DNA of 64,000 nt, taken from JAAYKT01 sp964408955. Its GTDB lineage: Bacteria > Bacillota > Clostridia > Lutisporales > Lutisporaceae. Positions 44,866 to 53,265 of the stretch are shown here, piece after piece (the first letter of the stretch is position 1; every line of letters starts with the position of its first letter). The notes under the pieces were generated by a model, which was given only the letters and a program-made list of their open reading frames with translations, ran no database searches and was not told the origin of the DNA. Made by a program: the position numbers and the translations under genes. The stretch covers positions 62,001 through 126,000 of the forward strand of contig CAYPBK010000002.1 of NCBI GenBank assembly GCA_964408955.1, written 5' to 3'.

Positions 44866-44903
44866 AAAGCTATGCCCGGTTTTTATCGTCGGACATAGCT
44901 TTA
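44866..44903 (-). terminator. Terminator after the aminotransferase gene
   Basis: AAAGCTATG...CATAGCTTT inverted repeat (outer 9 bp plus an inner CCG/CGG) in the gap between the convergent transcript ends; moderate T content on the minus side. Confidence 0.6.
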
Positions 44904-44936
44904 TTAAAAAAGGGATTATTTATATCATCTATCTAT

Positions 44937-46082
44937 CTATTCTACAAGCTTCTTTTGCAATACTCCTACGCCTTTACCTAATTCTACCTCTGCGCCTACC
45001 CTGTACAATGCCCTTTCTATAGTGGCAATTACAGAAACCAAATCGTGCTTATCTACATTGCCCATGTGCCCAAGTCTGAACATCTTGCCTGCATACGCGC
45101 CTAAGCCGCCTGCAACAACTATGCCTTCCTCTGCCAATAAGCCTCTGAATTTTACATCGTCTATTCCTTCGGGGTAAATCAGATTGGACAAAGTTACCGC
45201 TCTGTTGCCTTCCTTGGCAAGCGGCTTAAAGCCTAAAGCTTCCACTGCACATTGCATAGCTCTTCCAACCTTTTCATGCTTTTTATATCTGTTCTCTATG
45301 CCTTCTTCCTTTATAATCCTTACGGATTCTTTTAACGCCCAAATCATGTTTACTGCAGGAGTCGCATAGTACTTTGAGGGATCCTTCATGATAGGCAGCC
45401 ATTTGTTAAAATCAATATAATACTCGGAGATATCCCCAAGGCTTTCTCTTCTTTCCATAGCTTTTTTGCTTGCCCAAAGCATGGTAAGACCAGGCGCTAC
45501 TCCAAAAGCTTTTTGAGTTCCTGTTAAAAGTACGTCTATACCCATATCATCTACATATTCCGGCTCTCCGGCAGTAGCACAAACGCCATCTACAATATAA
45601 AGGGTTTCGGGATACTTTTTCATCATTTCCCCGATTTCAGCTATAGGTGCGCAAACTCCCGTTGATGTATCAACATGGGTTACGGTTATAGCGGCATATT
45701 TCTTTTCCTTAAGCTTCTCTTCTATTTTCGCTACGGGAACTATTTCTCCCCATTCACTGGATAATATGTCTGCGTTTAGGCCTTTCCTTTTACAAAGCTC
45801 TATAAAGCGATCGCCGAAAAATCCGTGAGATACAATAAGTAAATTGTCGCCTTTCTTAAGAGTATTAGCTATTGCCATCTCCATACCCATTGTGCCTGTA
45901 CCGGCTACAACAAAAACCTCTCCACTGCATTTGAACAGTGTTTTTAAATCCTCTACCAGCTCTTTAAAATCCTTAACAAAAGCCGGATCACCAAAAGCAA
46001 CAGTTTCTCTGCCCATTTGATCTTGAATAGACCTCACAACAGGTGTAGGTCCCGGTATCATTAATAGTTTACGAGTTTTCAA
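44937..46082 (-). CDS. Class V aminotransferase, alanine-glyoxylate/serine-pyruvate type
   Basis: 381 residues. N-terminal MIPGPTPV, AGTGTMGMEMAIAN, THVDTSTGVCAP, VDGVCATAGEP, and the PLP-binding Lys in TGTQKAFG. This branch transfers amino groups from alanine or serine to glyoxylate or related keto acids. ATG, SD GGAG at about 12 bases. It lies on the same strand as the carboxylate-degradation genes upstream, though separated by a MATE exporter. If the aldolase at 49899 makes glyoxylate, this enzyme would turn it into glycine; inference. Confidence 0.88.
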   Translation of the reverse strand: MKTRKLLMIPGPTPVVRSIQDQMGRETVAFGDPAFVKDFKELVEDLKTLFKCSGEVFVVAGTGTMGMEMAIANTLKKGDNLLIVSHGFFGDRFIELCKRKGLNADILSSEWGEIVPVAKIEEKLKEKKYAAITVTHVDTSTGVCAPIAEIGEMMKKYPETLYIVDGVCATAGEPEYVDDMGIDVLLTGTQKAFGVAPGLTMLWASKKAMERRESLGDISEYYIDFNKWLPIMKDPSKYYATPAVNMIWALKESVRIIKEEGIENRYKKHEKVGRAMQCAVEALGFKPLAKEGNRAVTLSNLIYPEGIDDVKFRGLLAEEGIVVAGGLGAYAGKMFRLGHMGNVDKHDLVSVIATIERALYRVGAEVELGKGVGVLQKKLVE

Positions 46083-46219
46083 GAAAACATCTCCTTTACT
46101 ATTGTTAAATTTAACTTTACTTATATTGATATAATAACTTTCTTATCCTTATTAGTCAAGGTTTTAGCATAAAAAACTTCTTATATATCTTAGCCAAAAA
46201 CTAATAATTTTAATAAACA

Positions 46220-47593
46220 CTAACTGGTAACCTTTGTACTTTTTACCCCCTTTAATTCTTTTAGCACTATAGGAGTAATACATATTGCCGCTGCAAAAGA
46301 AAATACATCCGCTATAGGCTGGCTTATTTGCGCTCCTAAAAGACCTAACCATCTTGGCAGTATCAGTATAACAGGAATGAAAAAAAGTCCTTGCCGCGAT
46401 ATTGATACGAAGGATGCTTTAGCACTCTCTCCAATAGTCTGCAGCAACATAGTGGATGGTATAATCCATGATAAAAGAGGCAATGTGAAGCACTGGTATT
46501 TTAAAACCTTTGCCCCTATAATTATAACATCCATATCCTCCTTGCGGAATATGGCAATAATTCGTGAAGCGAAGAAATAACCTGTAACGCTTACAGCCAA
46601 GAAGAATATGAGAACTACCTTGACAGTGAACCAGAACGCCTTTAATACTCTATCATATTCCTTAGCCCCATAGTTAAAACCACACACCGGTTGAAAACCC
46701 TGTCCAAAGCCAAATACTATGGACACGGCGAACTGAACTACCCTCGCAGCGATAGAAATCCCCGCAATAGCAGCATCTCCATAAAATCCCGCGGCAAAAT
46801 TCAAGCATATTATAGCTGTACTTGATAAAGCCTGTCTGTAAAACGAAGGCAATCCGTTTTGTAAAATATCTTTATAAATCTCCCAAGAAGGAGAAAAGTT
46901 TTTTAGTTTAATTTCGATATTGCCATTTTTACCTGTGCTTCTGAAAAGCAAAATGAAGCTGATGAACTGGCTTATTATTGTAGCCAAAGCCGCCCCCGCT
47001 ATACCCATATTAAAAGTGGTAATAAAAATAGGATCTAAAATAATATTAATTAAACCACCTATCCCGATACCAATCATGGAATAGTAAGCACTGCCCTGAT
47101 AGCGTAAAACTTGATTAAGAACAAAGGCAACAGTCATGAATGGCATACCTATAAGTATATACCTGATATACGCTTTGGCATAAGGCGCTATTGTATTTGT
47201 CGCACCTAAAGCATATACCAAAGGATTGATAAAAACTAACCCTATAATAGCCAGTAGCGCTCCCAAACCAAAGGCTGTAAAAAAGCCTGTTGCGGCAACC
47301 TTGGCGGCATACTCCTCATCCTTGCTCCCTAGAAGCCGTGAAATATAGTTACCGGCGCCGGTGCCAAAGGTAAAGCCAATAGCCTGTATTATTGACATAA
47401 GTGAAAAGGATATCCCTACGGCTCCCGAAGCACTTGTGCTGATTTTGCTTACAAAATATGTATCCGCCATGTTGTATATAGAAGTTATAAGCATGGTGAC
47501 TATTGTTGGTATGGCAAAGGTGCAAACAAGCTTATCCACCGGCTCCTTAGTCATTCTATTAAATTTTAAATCTGTAGCTGTGGGCTTGGACAT
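46220..47593 (-). CDS. MATE-family multidrug/metabolite exporter
   Basis: 457 residues from the ATG at 47593 (GGAGG 10 bases upstream). Twelve membrane helices in two related halves; PVDKLVCTFAIPTIVTMLI and GFGQGFQPVCGFNYGA are typical of the DinF/NorM-type family. It uses a Na+ or H+ gradient to expel organic cations or metabolites. It lies between the hydroxyacid dehydrogenase and the aminotransferase; a link to the pathway is not proven. Confidence 0.9.
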   Translation of the reverse strand: MSKPTATDLKFNRMTKEPVDKLVCTFAIPTIVTMLITSIYNMADTYFVSKISTSASGAVGISFSLMSIIQAIGFTFGTGAGNYISRLLGSKDEEYAAKVAATGFFTAFGLGALLAIIGLVFINPLVYALGATNTIAPYAKAYIRYILIGMPFMTVAFVLNQVLRYQGSAYYSMIGIGIGGLINIILDPIFITTFNMGIAGAALATIISQFISFILLFRSTGKNGNIEIKLKNFSPSWEIYKDILQNGLPSFYRQALSSTAIICLNFAAGFYGDAAIAGISIAARVVQFAVSIVFGFGQGFQPVCGFNYGAKEYDRVLKAFWFTVKVVLIFFLAVSVTGYFFASRIIAIFRKEDMDVIIIGAKVLKYQCFTLPLLSWIIPSTMLLQTIGESAKASFVSISRQGLFFIPVILILPRWLGLLGAQISQPIADVFSFAAAICITPIVLKELKGVKSTKVTS

Positions 47594-47697
47594 TAAATCA
47601 TTACCTCCATTCAAGCTGAGCACACCCATTTATACAGCTTATATATTAATTTATTCATCCTCCCTATTCTTTTTGTTTTCATAATTTTTCTCTTTTA

Positions 47698-48663
47698 TTA
47701 AAAATCATTGACGATATATTCAGGCTTTTTATTTTCTTCAACTAAATCAAAGTTTTTAAAGGAAATATCTATCATGAATTCCAAAGATTCTTTGGTTGCA
47801 CCTGCTATATGAGGTGTTGCAATCACATTATCAAAGCAAAGTAAAGGATTAGCCTTATCCACCGGCTCTGTTACAAAGGTATCTATGGCTGCTCCTCCTA
47901 TAGACTTATTTAAAATTGCTTTATATAATGCCTTTTCATCAACGATACCGCCTCTTGAAACATTTATCAAAATTGCATCTTTCTTCATTTGAGACAGTTC
48001 CTTTTCGCCAATCAGGTTTACAGTATAAGGGGTTAAGGGAATGTGTATACTCAATATATCAGACTCCTTAATCACCTCATCCAAGCCCAAATAAACCCCA
48101 TCAAAATCAGCTTCCACATTTTCAGGAAGGCGTGTTCTGCTATAGTATATTATATTCGTCCCAAAAGCCCGAGAAATTGCCGCGGTCTCCTTGCCGGTAC
48201 CCCCCATGCCAATAAATCCATGAGTTTTTCCTTTCATTTCAAAGGAACTCAATCTATAATCCCATTTTTGCCACTGCCCTTCCTTAGTAGTTCTATCCAG
48301 TATTGTCAGTTTTCTATATAGATTAAGAATAGAAGCAATGGTGAATTCAGCAACACTGTGCTGATTGCCACCGGGAGTATTGCAGACAAAAATGCCTTTC
48401 TCCTTAGTTTTTTCTACATCAATACTATCAAGTCCTACACCTATCCTTTGAATAAGGCGAAGACTTTCTGACATTTTGATAATATCCTCACCTATTCTCG
48501 TCCCTGTGATAAGAAAATATTTTGATGTTTTTATAGCTTGTTCTTTTTCTTTTTCATCACATTGATACCAATATATCAACTCGTATTTGTTATTATTGTA
48601 GCTTTTAACTATGTTCTTAACGTCATCAGGAAAATCTTGAAAAATCAAAACCCTTTCCTTCAT
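47698..48663 (-). CDS. D-isomer-specific 2-hydroxyacid dehydrogenase
   Basis: 321 residues. NAD(P)-binding GFIGMGGTGKE, catalytic Arg in NVSRGGIVDE, Glu in DTFVTEPVD, and His in TPHIAGATKES. The family includes hydroxypyruvate/glyoxylate reductase and D-3-phosphoglycerate dehydrogenase; length and lack of an ACT domain favour the first group. In this neighbourhood, reduction of glyoxylate or another 2-oxo acid product is plausible. A degenerate palindromic repeat lies between it and the LysR gene. Confidence 0.88.
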   Translation of the reverse strand: MKERVLIFQDFPDDVKNIVKSYNNNKYELIYWYQCDEKEKEQAIKTSKYFLITGTRIGEDIIKMSESLRLIQRIGVGLDSIDVEKTKEKGIFVCNTPGGNQHSVAEFTIASILNLYRKLTILDRTTKEGQWQKWDYRLSSFEMKGKTHGFIGMGGTGKETAAISRAFGTNIIYYSRTRLPENVEADFDGVYLGLDEVIKESDILSIHIPLTPYTVNLIGEKELSQMKKDAILINVSRGGIVDEKALYKAILNKSIGGAAIDTFVTEPVDKANPLLCFDNVIATPHIAGATKESLEFMIDISFKNFDLVEENKKPEYIVNDF

Positions 48664-48724
48664 AAGTATTCATCCCCTTTGATAAAAATTCGAGGTTGTC
48701 GACAAATCCATGCTTTCTGAAAAA

Positions 48725-48797
48725 TGCCATTCCAAGCATAGTAATGAATCCTAGTTTTTTAATACTTTAAGATTCCTCACCAATGTTCAGGATGACA
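48725..48797. repeat. Degenerate palindromic intergenic repeat
   Basis: Right arm AGATTCCTCACCAATGTTCA-GGATGACA (48770-48797) is the decayed form of the common bacterial intergenic palindrome with AGATTCTTCG...CAGAATGACA ends. The left arm from 48725 (TGCCATTCCAAGCAT...GAATCCTAG) is its imperfect complement. A non-coding mobile repeat. Confidence 0.45.
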
Positions 48798-48861
48798 GTA
48801 AAGCATTCCTCAGTGGTCTTATAAAATTCTGTTTTGCCCCTTAGTAAATCTTAGGACTTCT

Positions 48862-49860
48862 CTAATTATCCAATTCTTCTATTGGCTTTTTCATCATATT
48901 TTGCAAAATATCTATAAAGGTTTTAATTGCTTTGGAAATATACATATCCTTGCGATAAACTACATTTAACGCTCTTTTAGGGAAAACCTCACCTATTTGA
49001 TAATACACGGGTTGATTTCTAAAGTCCCTTAATAAAACATAGGACTCGGGTATAAATGAGCAGGTTAAGCCTTTTACTGCCATCGTACGACCCACCTCTA
49101 TGCTTTGCGTTACCAACATAGAATTTGGGGTAAACCCTATTTGCTTGCAGATTTCAGATATATAGTTTTGCAAGCTGATTCCGGAATTAAGCATGGAAAA
49201 GTCATCCTTGCGAAACATGGTCAAATTCGTAACAGGAAAGTCCTCTTCTCGATAAATATCCGTCGCTCCCAAAGGGTGGCGCCTAAGATTTGGTATAATT
49301 ATATTTCTTTGTCTATTAAGAGCGTTACTACTGTTTAAAGGATGGTTTGGCGGAACAGCAAGGAGTATCCTTTCCGTAAATATGGGAATATAGCAAAGGT
49401 TGTTATTATGCTCCATTGCAGCAGATATAAATAGGTCCAAATCACCTTTCAGGGTTGACATTTCCCTTTGAAAATCCGATAATTCTGCAATTTTTATTTT
49501 CATAAAAGGGAATTGCTTTTTTATTTCATTTAAGACATAAGGTAGAATAATAGCCGATACAACCCTTGATACTCCTATTTCAATTTTGCCTTTTGGAATA
49601 TCTCGCAAATCATTTATTTCTGTCAGCATTTCCTTTTCAATATTTAAAATCCGCTTGGCCGCTTTTATATAAAGCCTCCCCGCCTCAGTTAAACGAATCG
49701 GGGAGGTTGAACGATCAAAAATCTGTGCGTTTAACTCCTGCTCCAAGCTGATTATACTCTGGCTTAAAGAGGGTTGTGAAACAAACAGTTTTTTGGCAGC
49801 TAAAGTAAAGCTTCCACATTCTTCAATTGCCATAACATACATTATTTGACGATAGTTCAT
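48862..49860 (-). CDS. LysR-family transcriptional regulator
   Basis: 332 residues from the ATG at 49860 (GGAGGAG 4 bases upstream). N-terminal winged HTH (ECGSFTLAAKKLFVSQPSLSQSI) and LysR substrate-binding domain. It is 38 bases downstream of the DapA-family gene on the same strand, so it is probably the last gene of, and the regulator for, the long catabolic operon; the coinducer would be a pathway acid. Confidence 0.9.
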   Translation of the reverse strand: MNYRQIMYVMAIEECGSFTLAAKKLFVSQPSLSQSIISLEQELNAQIFDRSTSPIRLTEAGRLYIKAAKRILNIEKEMLTEINDLRDIPKGKIEIGVSRVVSAIILPYVLNEIKKQFPFMKIKIAELSDFQREMSTLKGDLDLFISAAMEHNNNLCYIPIFTERILLAVPPNHPLNSSNALNRQRNIIIPNLRRHPLGATDIYREEDFPVTNLTMFRKDDFSMLNSGISLQNYISEICKQIGFTPNSMLVTQSIEVGRTMAVKGLTCSFIPESYVLLRDFRNQPVYYQIGEVFPKRALNVVYRKDMYISKAIKTFIDILQNMMKKPIEELDN

Positions 49861-49898
49861 ATTTCTCCTCCCTTTCGTCACCTTTTATATCAAATAAA

Positions 49899-50795
49899 CT
49901 ATTTTAGTAAAGAAGCAGCCTTAAGAATACTATCCAATTTTGCTTTTTCTTCTTCTTTAAGAGGAAGCAAAGGACTTCTTACATAACCGCCTTTGTAGCC
50001 AAGTTTGTCACAGGCATACTTCAAGCCTGATACACCGTAAGTTCCTGTAACAGCACCATTGACAGGAAACATCCTTAGATATATTTCTCTTGCAAGAGCA
50101 TCATCGCCTTTTTCAAAAGCCTCCTGCACCTGTACGCACTCGTTAGGCGCGCAGTTTGCCAAAGCCATAATTCCCGCTTTTATTCCAAGAGTCAATGCAG
50201 GATACCAAGCAGAAGCAGTTCCTACCATCAAATTAAAATCCTCTGTAATAACATTTTTGAAGTTTATCAATTGTGGTATATCCCCGCTGCTATCCTTCAT
50301 CCCGATTATATTTGGATGTTTAGAAAGTACAGAAACGGCTTGAGCAGAAATATTTATATGGGTGAATTTTGCAACATTATATATTAATACAGGTATCTCC
50401 GTATTATCTGCTACCTCAGTAAAATAATTAATAAGAGCCTCATTATTCATTTTATCATAATAATAAAAAGGTGTTAAAATGAGGGCAGCGTCTGCTCCTA
50501 GCTCCCCGGCTTTATTTGTCAAACTTATTGTTTCCCTGACAGATTCCATGCCCGTTCCTGCAATAATTAGTTTACCCTTTCCCGCTCTTTTTACAGTTTC
50601 CTTTATCAATTGTATTTTTTCATCATAGGTCAAATAAACTGTTTCGCTATTGGAGCCAAGTACCAGATAACCTGATAAGCCTGTCTCATTCCATAACTCA
50701 ATATTCTTACTGTGACCGCATAAATCTAAATCTCCGTTTTCTTTAAATGGAGTGATCATTGGAGGCAATACTCCTTTGATCTGCATTTTCTTCAT
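49899..50795 (-). CDS. DapA-family aldolase, 4-hydroxy-2-oxoglutarate aldolase-like
   Basis: 298 residues from the ATG at 50795. Class I Schiff-base aldolase: Lys in NIIGMKDSSGD, Tyr in VLIYNVAKF, and the GSNSETVYLT loop. Similarity runs along its length to mitochondrial 4-hydroxy-2-oxoglutarate aldolase (GSNGE, AGSGCEST, NIVGMKDSGGD, a matching AAVT...GLKK end with YYGGPCRAPL) rather than to DapA, whose GTTGE loop is absent. The predicted reaction is cleavage of a 4-hydroxy-2-oxo acid to pyruvate plus glyoxylate or another aldehyde. Second-to-last gene of the operon. Confidence 0.82.
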   Translation of the reverse strand: MKKMQIKGVLPPMITPFKENGDLDLCGHSKNIELWNETGLSGYLVLGSNSETVYLTYDEKIQLIKETVKRAGKGKLIIAGTGMESVRETISLTNKAGELGADAALILTPFYYYDKMNNEALINYFTEVADNTEIPVLIYNVAKFTHINISAQAVSVLSKHPNIIGMKDSSGDIPQLINFKNVITEDFNLMVGTASAWYPALTLGIKAGIMALANCAPNECVQVQEAFEKGDDALAREIYLRMFPVNGAVTGTYGVSGLKYACDKLGYKGGYVRSPLLPLKEEEKAKLDSILKAASLLK

Positions 50796-50875
50796 ATCCT
50801 TCTTCCTTTCATTTATTGTTAAAATTTCTTCCATTAGGCAAATCGCATCTGTGGAACCAGATGCGATTTTTTATC

Positions 50876-51637
50876 TTAAGCTTTGAATTCCTTTATAAAT
50901 TGTTTGGCTCCGCCGGTAAAAAACCCATTACCGCTGGCTACCGTAATCTGATAGCCCTCCTCTATATAAACCTTTGGTGATTCCCCTGCTCTTACCATTG
51001 CCCCATAAGCTTTATCGGCAGCTTTTGCAGTTTTCACTACATAATCAACGGCTTCATTGACTTGGGGATTATTCCTTTGCCCCGCAACACCTAAGGAGTT
51101 GGATAGGTCAGTTGTGCCGATAAATATTCCATCTAAATGCTCTGCAGATATTATTTCTTTGACATTTTCTACACCTTTTTTTGATTCAATCTGACATATA
51201 ACGACGGATTTATCATTGGCATACTTTGTATATTCCCCAAGAGGCATTTTTTGTCCGTACCAAGCTGCTCTCGTCGTAGACAAACCTCTGATTCCATGGG
51301 GCTCATATTTAACTGCTTTTATAGCATTTTCCGCCTCAGCTTTGCTCTCAATATCCGGTACTATTATTCCCGCGGCCCCGGTGTCCATATATCTCAGTAT
51401 TACTCTGGGGTCATTAGCAGGAACCCTTACCAGACATGCCATTCCCACCACATCAGCTGCCATAATCATGGTCTGCACTTCTCTTTCACTTAAAGGACCA
51501 TGCTCCGCATCAATGAAAGCGAAATCAAAACCGGATAAAGCAAGCATTTCGACAAGCTCAGGAGCGAAAAGAGAAACCGTACAACCACTTATGGCTTTTC
51601 CTTCTTTTAAATCATTTCTCAATGTATTTGAAAGCAA
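50876..51637 (-). CDS. HpcH/HpaI-family aldolase
   Basis: 253 residues. Class II pyruvate aldolase fold: Arg in CLVRVPANDP, metal Glu in CQIESKKGV, and Asp in GTTDLSNSLG, with DAEHGPLSE near the N-terminus. It cleaves 4-hydroxy-2-oxo acids to pyruvate and an aldehyde. No ATG is available; TTG at 51637 is chosen because AGAAGG lies 9 bases upstream. The SD lies just past the stop of the dehydrogenase gene. Confidence 0.88.
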   Translation of the reverse strand: MLSNTLRNDLKEGKAISGCTVSLFAPELVEMLALSGFDFAFIDAEHGPLSEREVQTMIMAADVVGMACLVRVPANDPRVILRYMDTGAAGIIVPDIESKAEAENAIKAVKYEPHGIRGLSTTRAAWYGQKMPLGEYTKYANDKSVVICQIESKKGVENVKEIISAEHLDGIFIGTTDLSNSLGVAGQRNNPQVNEAVDYVVKTAKAADKAYGAMVRAGESPKVYIEEGYQITVASGNGFFTGGAKQFIKEFKA

Positions 51638-51658
51638 TTTAATGCACCTTCTTTTCAA

Positions 51659-52705
51659 TTAAACTAAGTCCATATCATTTATATTTTTAATTATTTTCTT
51701 TATTAACTCTTTCGTAGATGTACCTTCGGGTAATATAAGAGTTTTTGCCAAATCCGAATCTAGGGAAAGATCTACTGCTTTATCAAGATAATATGAAGCA
51801 TCCTTTAAGTCCAGCCAATTAAGCATGGCAGATGCTGTTCTCAGCATGGTTCTAGGATTCACTATATCCTTTCCTGCGTATTCTATCATAGCCCCGTGCA
51901 AAGGATAAAACAAAGCATTAGTACCGTTTGTATTTATCACCGGAATAGACCCGCCGGTTCTTGCCGCAAGAACGTCCGATAGAATATCCCCAAATAGATT
52001 TGTCGTTAATATTACCTCATAGTCCTCCGGTTTGCTTACAAGATTACCGGCTAACCCGTCCACATTCTCTTCATCCACGAATATATCCGAATAGTCTTTC
52101 CCTATATTCAACGCTGTTTCTCTAAAAAGACCGCAGCCTAATGCAAATACAACCTTTTTATGCCCTATAGTTATTCTTTTATAACCATTCCTTTTTGCAT
52201 AGTCAAAAGCTGTCTGTGCAATCATATCTGATTTTTCCCTAGTTATTACTCTTGTTGAAAGTACTACATCCGGGGTTGGCATGTATTCACCGGTACCCGC
52301 ATACATATTTCTGTCTGAGAGAAAACCTTCACTGCATTCCCTAACAACAACAGCATCTATATTAGCCTCTTTATCATAAGGATGCGACGCACAATGACGA
52401 ATATCCGCGTAAAAACCTAAAGCCTTTCTCATTTGTCCCATTGGGCTTGGCGGCGGGCATTCCTTTGAAGAAATAGCACCCATCAAGGTTACAGGAAAGG
52501 TTTGCATTATATCTAAAGTCTCCTTGGGTAAAGCAGTTCCGTGAGATTTATAGGCTGATAACCCTACTGCACAGTCTATGAAAAGAAATCTCACCCCTGC
52601 TTTGGCGCCAACAGCATTTAAACAGAGCTTCGTATACTCTATAAGTTCAGGTCCAATTCCGTCTCCCGGCATTACGGCTATCGGAAACTCATAACACTTT
52701 TTCAA
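51659..52705 (-). CDS. Isopropylmalate/isocitrate dehydrogenase-family enzyme
   Basis: 348 residues. Beta-decarboxylating dehydrogenase fold: PGDGIGPEL, RECSEGFLSDRN, a Lys in GHKKVV, TTNLFGDILSDV, and HGAMIEYAGKDIVNP. It oxidises a 2-hydroxy-3-carboxy acid and releases CO2 (isopropylmalate, homoisocitrate, tartrate or D-malate in relatives). TTG start with GGGAG 8 bases upstream. Sited directly after LeuD1, so it probably acts on the LeuCD product. Leucine synthesis is unlikely since leuA, leuB-type leader and ilv genes are absent here. Confidence 0.88.
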   Translation of the reverse strand: MKKCYEFPIAVMPGDGIGPELIEYTKLCLNAVGAKAGVRFLFIDCAVGLSAYKSHGTALPKETLDIMQTFPVTLMGAISSKECPPPSPMGQMRKALGFYADIRHCASHPYDKEANIDAVVVRECSEGFLSDRNMYAGTGEYMPTPDVVLSTRVITREKSDMIAQTAFDYAKRNGYKRITIGHKKVVFALGCGLFRETALNIGKDYSDIFVDEENVDGLAGNLVSKPEDYEVILTTNLFGDILSDVLAARTGGSIPVINTNGTNALFYPLHGAMIEYAGKDIVNPRTMLRTASAMLNWLDLKDASYYLDKAVDLSLDSDLAKTLILPEGTSTKELIKKIIKNINDMDLV

Positions 52706-52726
52706 AATATCAACTCCCGCTTACAC

Positions 52727-53251
52727 TTATTTGTGTAATTCATCTCTGGAAAAGTCCAGCAAGCCCCCTGTATCTATCAGTTTTAGTATGAAATCGCTTA
52801 GCTGGGAGCCTGTTATTTTTTCCTTTGTCGTAAGATTGACTATTTCACCTGTAAGAAGGTTAGCTTCTATGCTGTCACCGGTATTAAACACCTTTGTTAT
52901 CCCCTCACAATTTAATGCCGGAAGTCCAAGGTTGATAGCGTTCCTGAAATTATATCTGGAAAAGGACTCCGCAATTGCCAGCTTAATTCCCGCACCTTTC
53001 ATCGCTACAACGGGATGCTCTATACTTTTCCCGCCTCCGCCAAAGTCTTTACCCGCAATAACAATATCATAGCCTTTATTTTTAAAACCCCAGGGTATAT
53101 CCTTAACGCTTGGCTCTGCTCCTTCAAAAGCCCATTTCCCCAATTCATCGGGATCCAGGTTATTTAAAGTCCAGCGCTTTTGAGCTATTATCTGATATGC
53201 CGTTACATCATTACCGCATTTCCATACTGTACCTTTTATTATATGTTTCAA
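52727..53251 (-). CDS. LeuD-like dehydratase small subunit, divergent active site
   Basis: 174 residues, swivelling domain of the aconitase superfamily. The usual DTD near the start is replaced (WKCGNDVTAYQII), and the active-site loop GCGSSREH reads GGGGKSIEHP, so the catalytic Ser and Arg positions hold Lys and Ile. Start TTG at 53251, with GGGGG 8 bases upstream; the GTG three codons earlier abuts the SD. It pairs with the LeuC gene 14 bases upstream. It may have an altered substrate or be inactive by itself. Confidence 0.82.
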   Translation of the reverse strand: MKHIIKGTVWKCGNDVTAYQIIAQKRWTLNNLDPDELGKWAFEGAEPSVKDIPWGFKNKGYDIVIAGKDFGGGGKSIEHPVVAMKGAGIKLAIAESFSRYNFRNAINLGLPALNCEGITKVFNTGDSIEANLLTGEIVNLTTKEKITGSQLSDFILKLIDTGGLLDFSRDELHK

Positions 53252-53265
53252 ATTCTGCACCCCCT

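Noticed and set aside
44927..44942. Short ATCT tetranucleotide repeat at the end of the aminotransferase gene
   Set aside because: Only about four units in non-coding and stop-codon sequence; no sign of phase variation.
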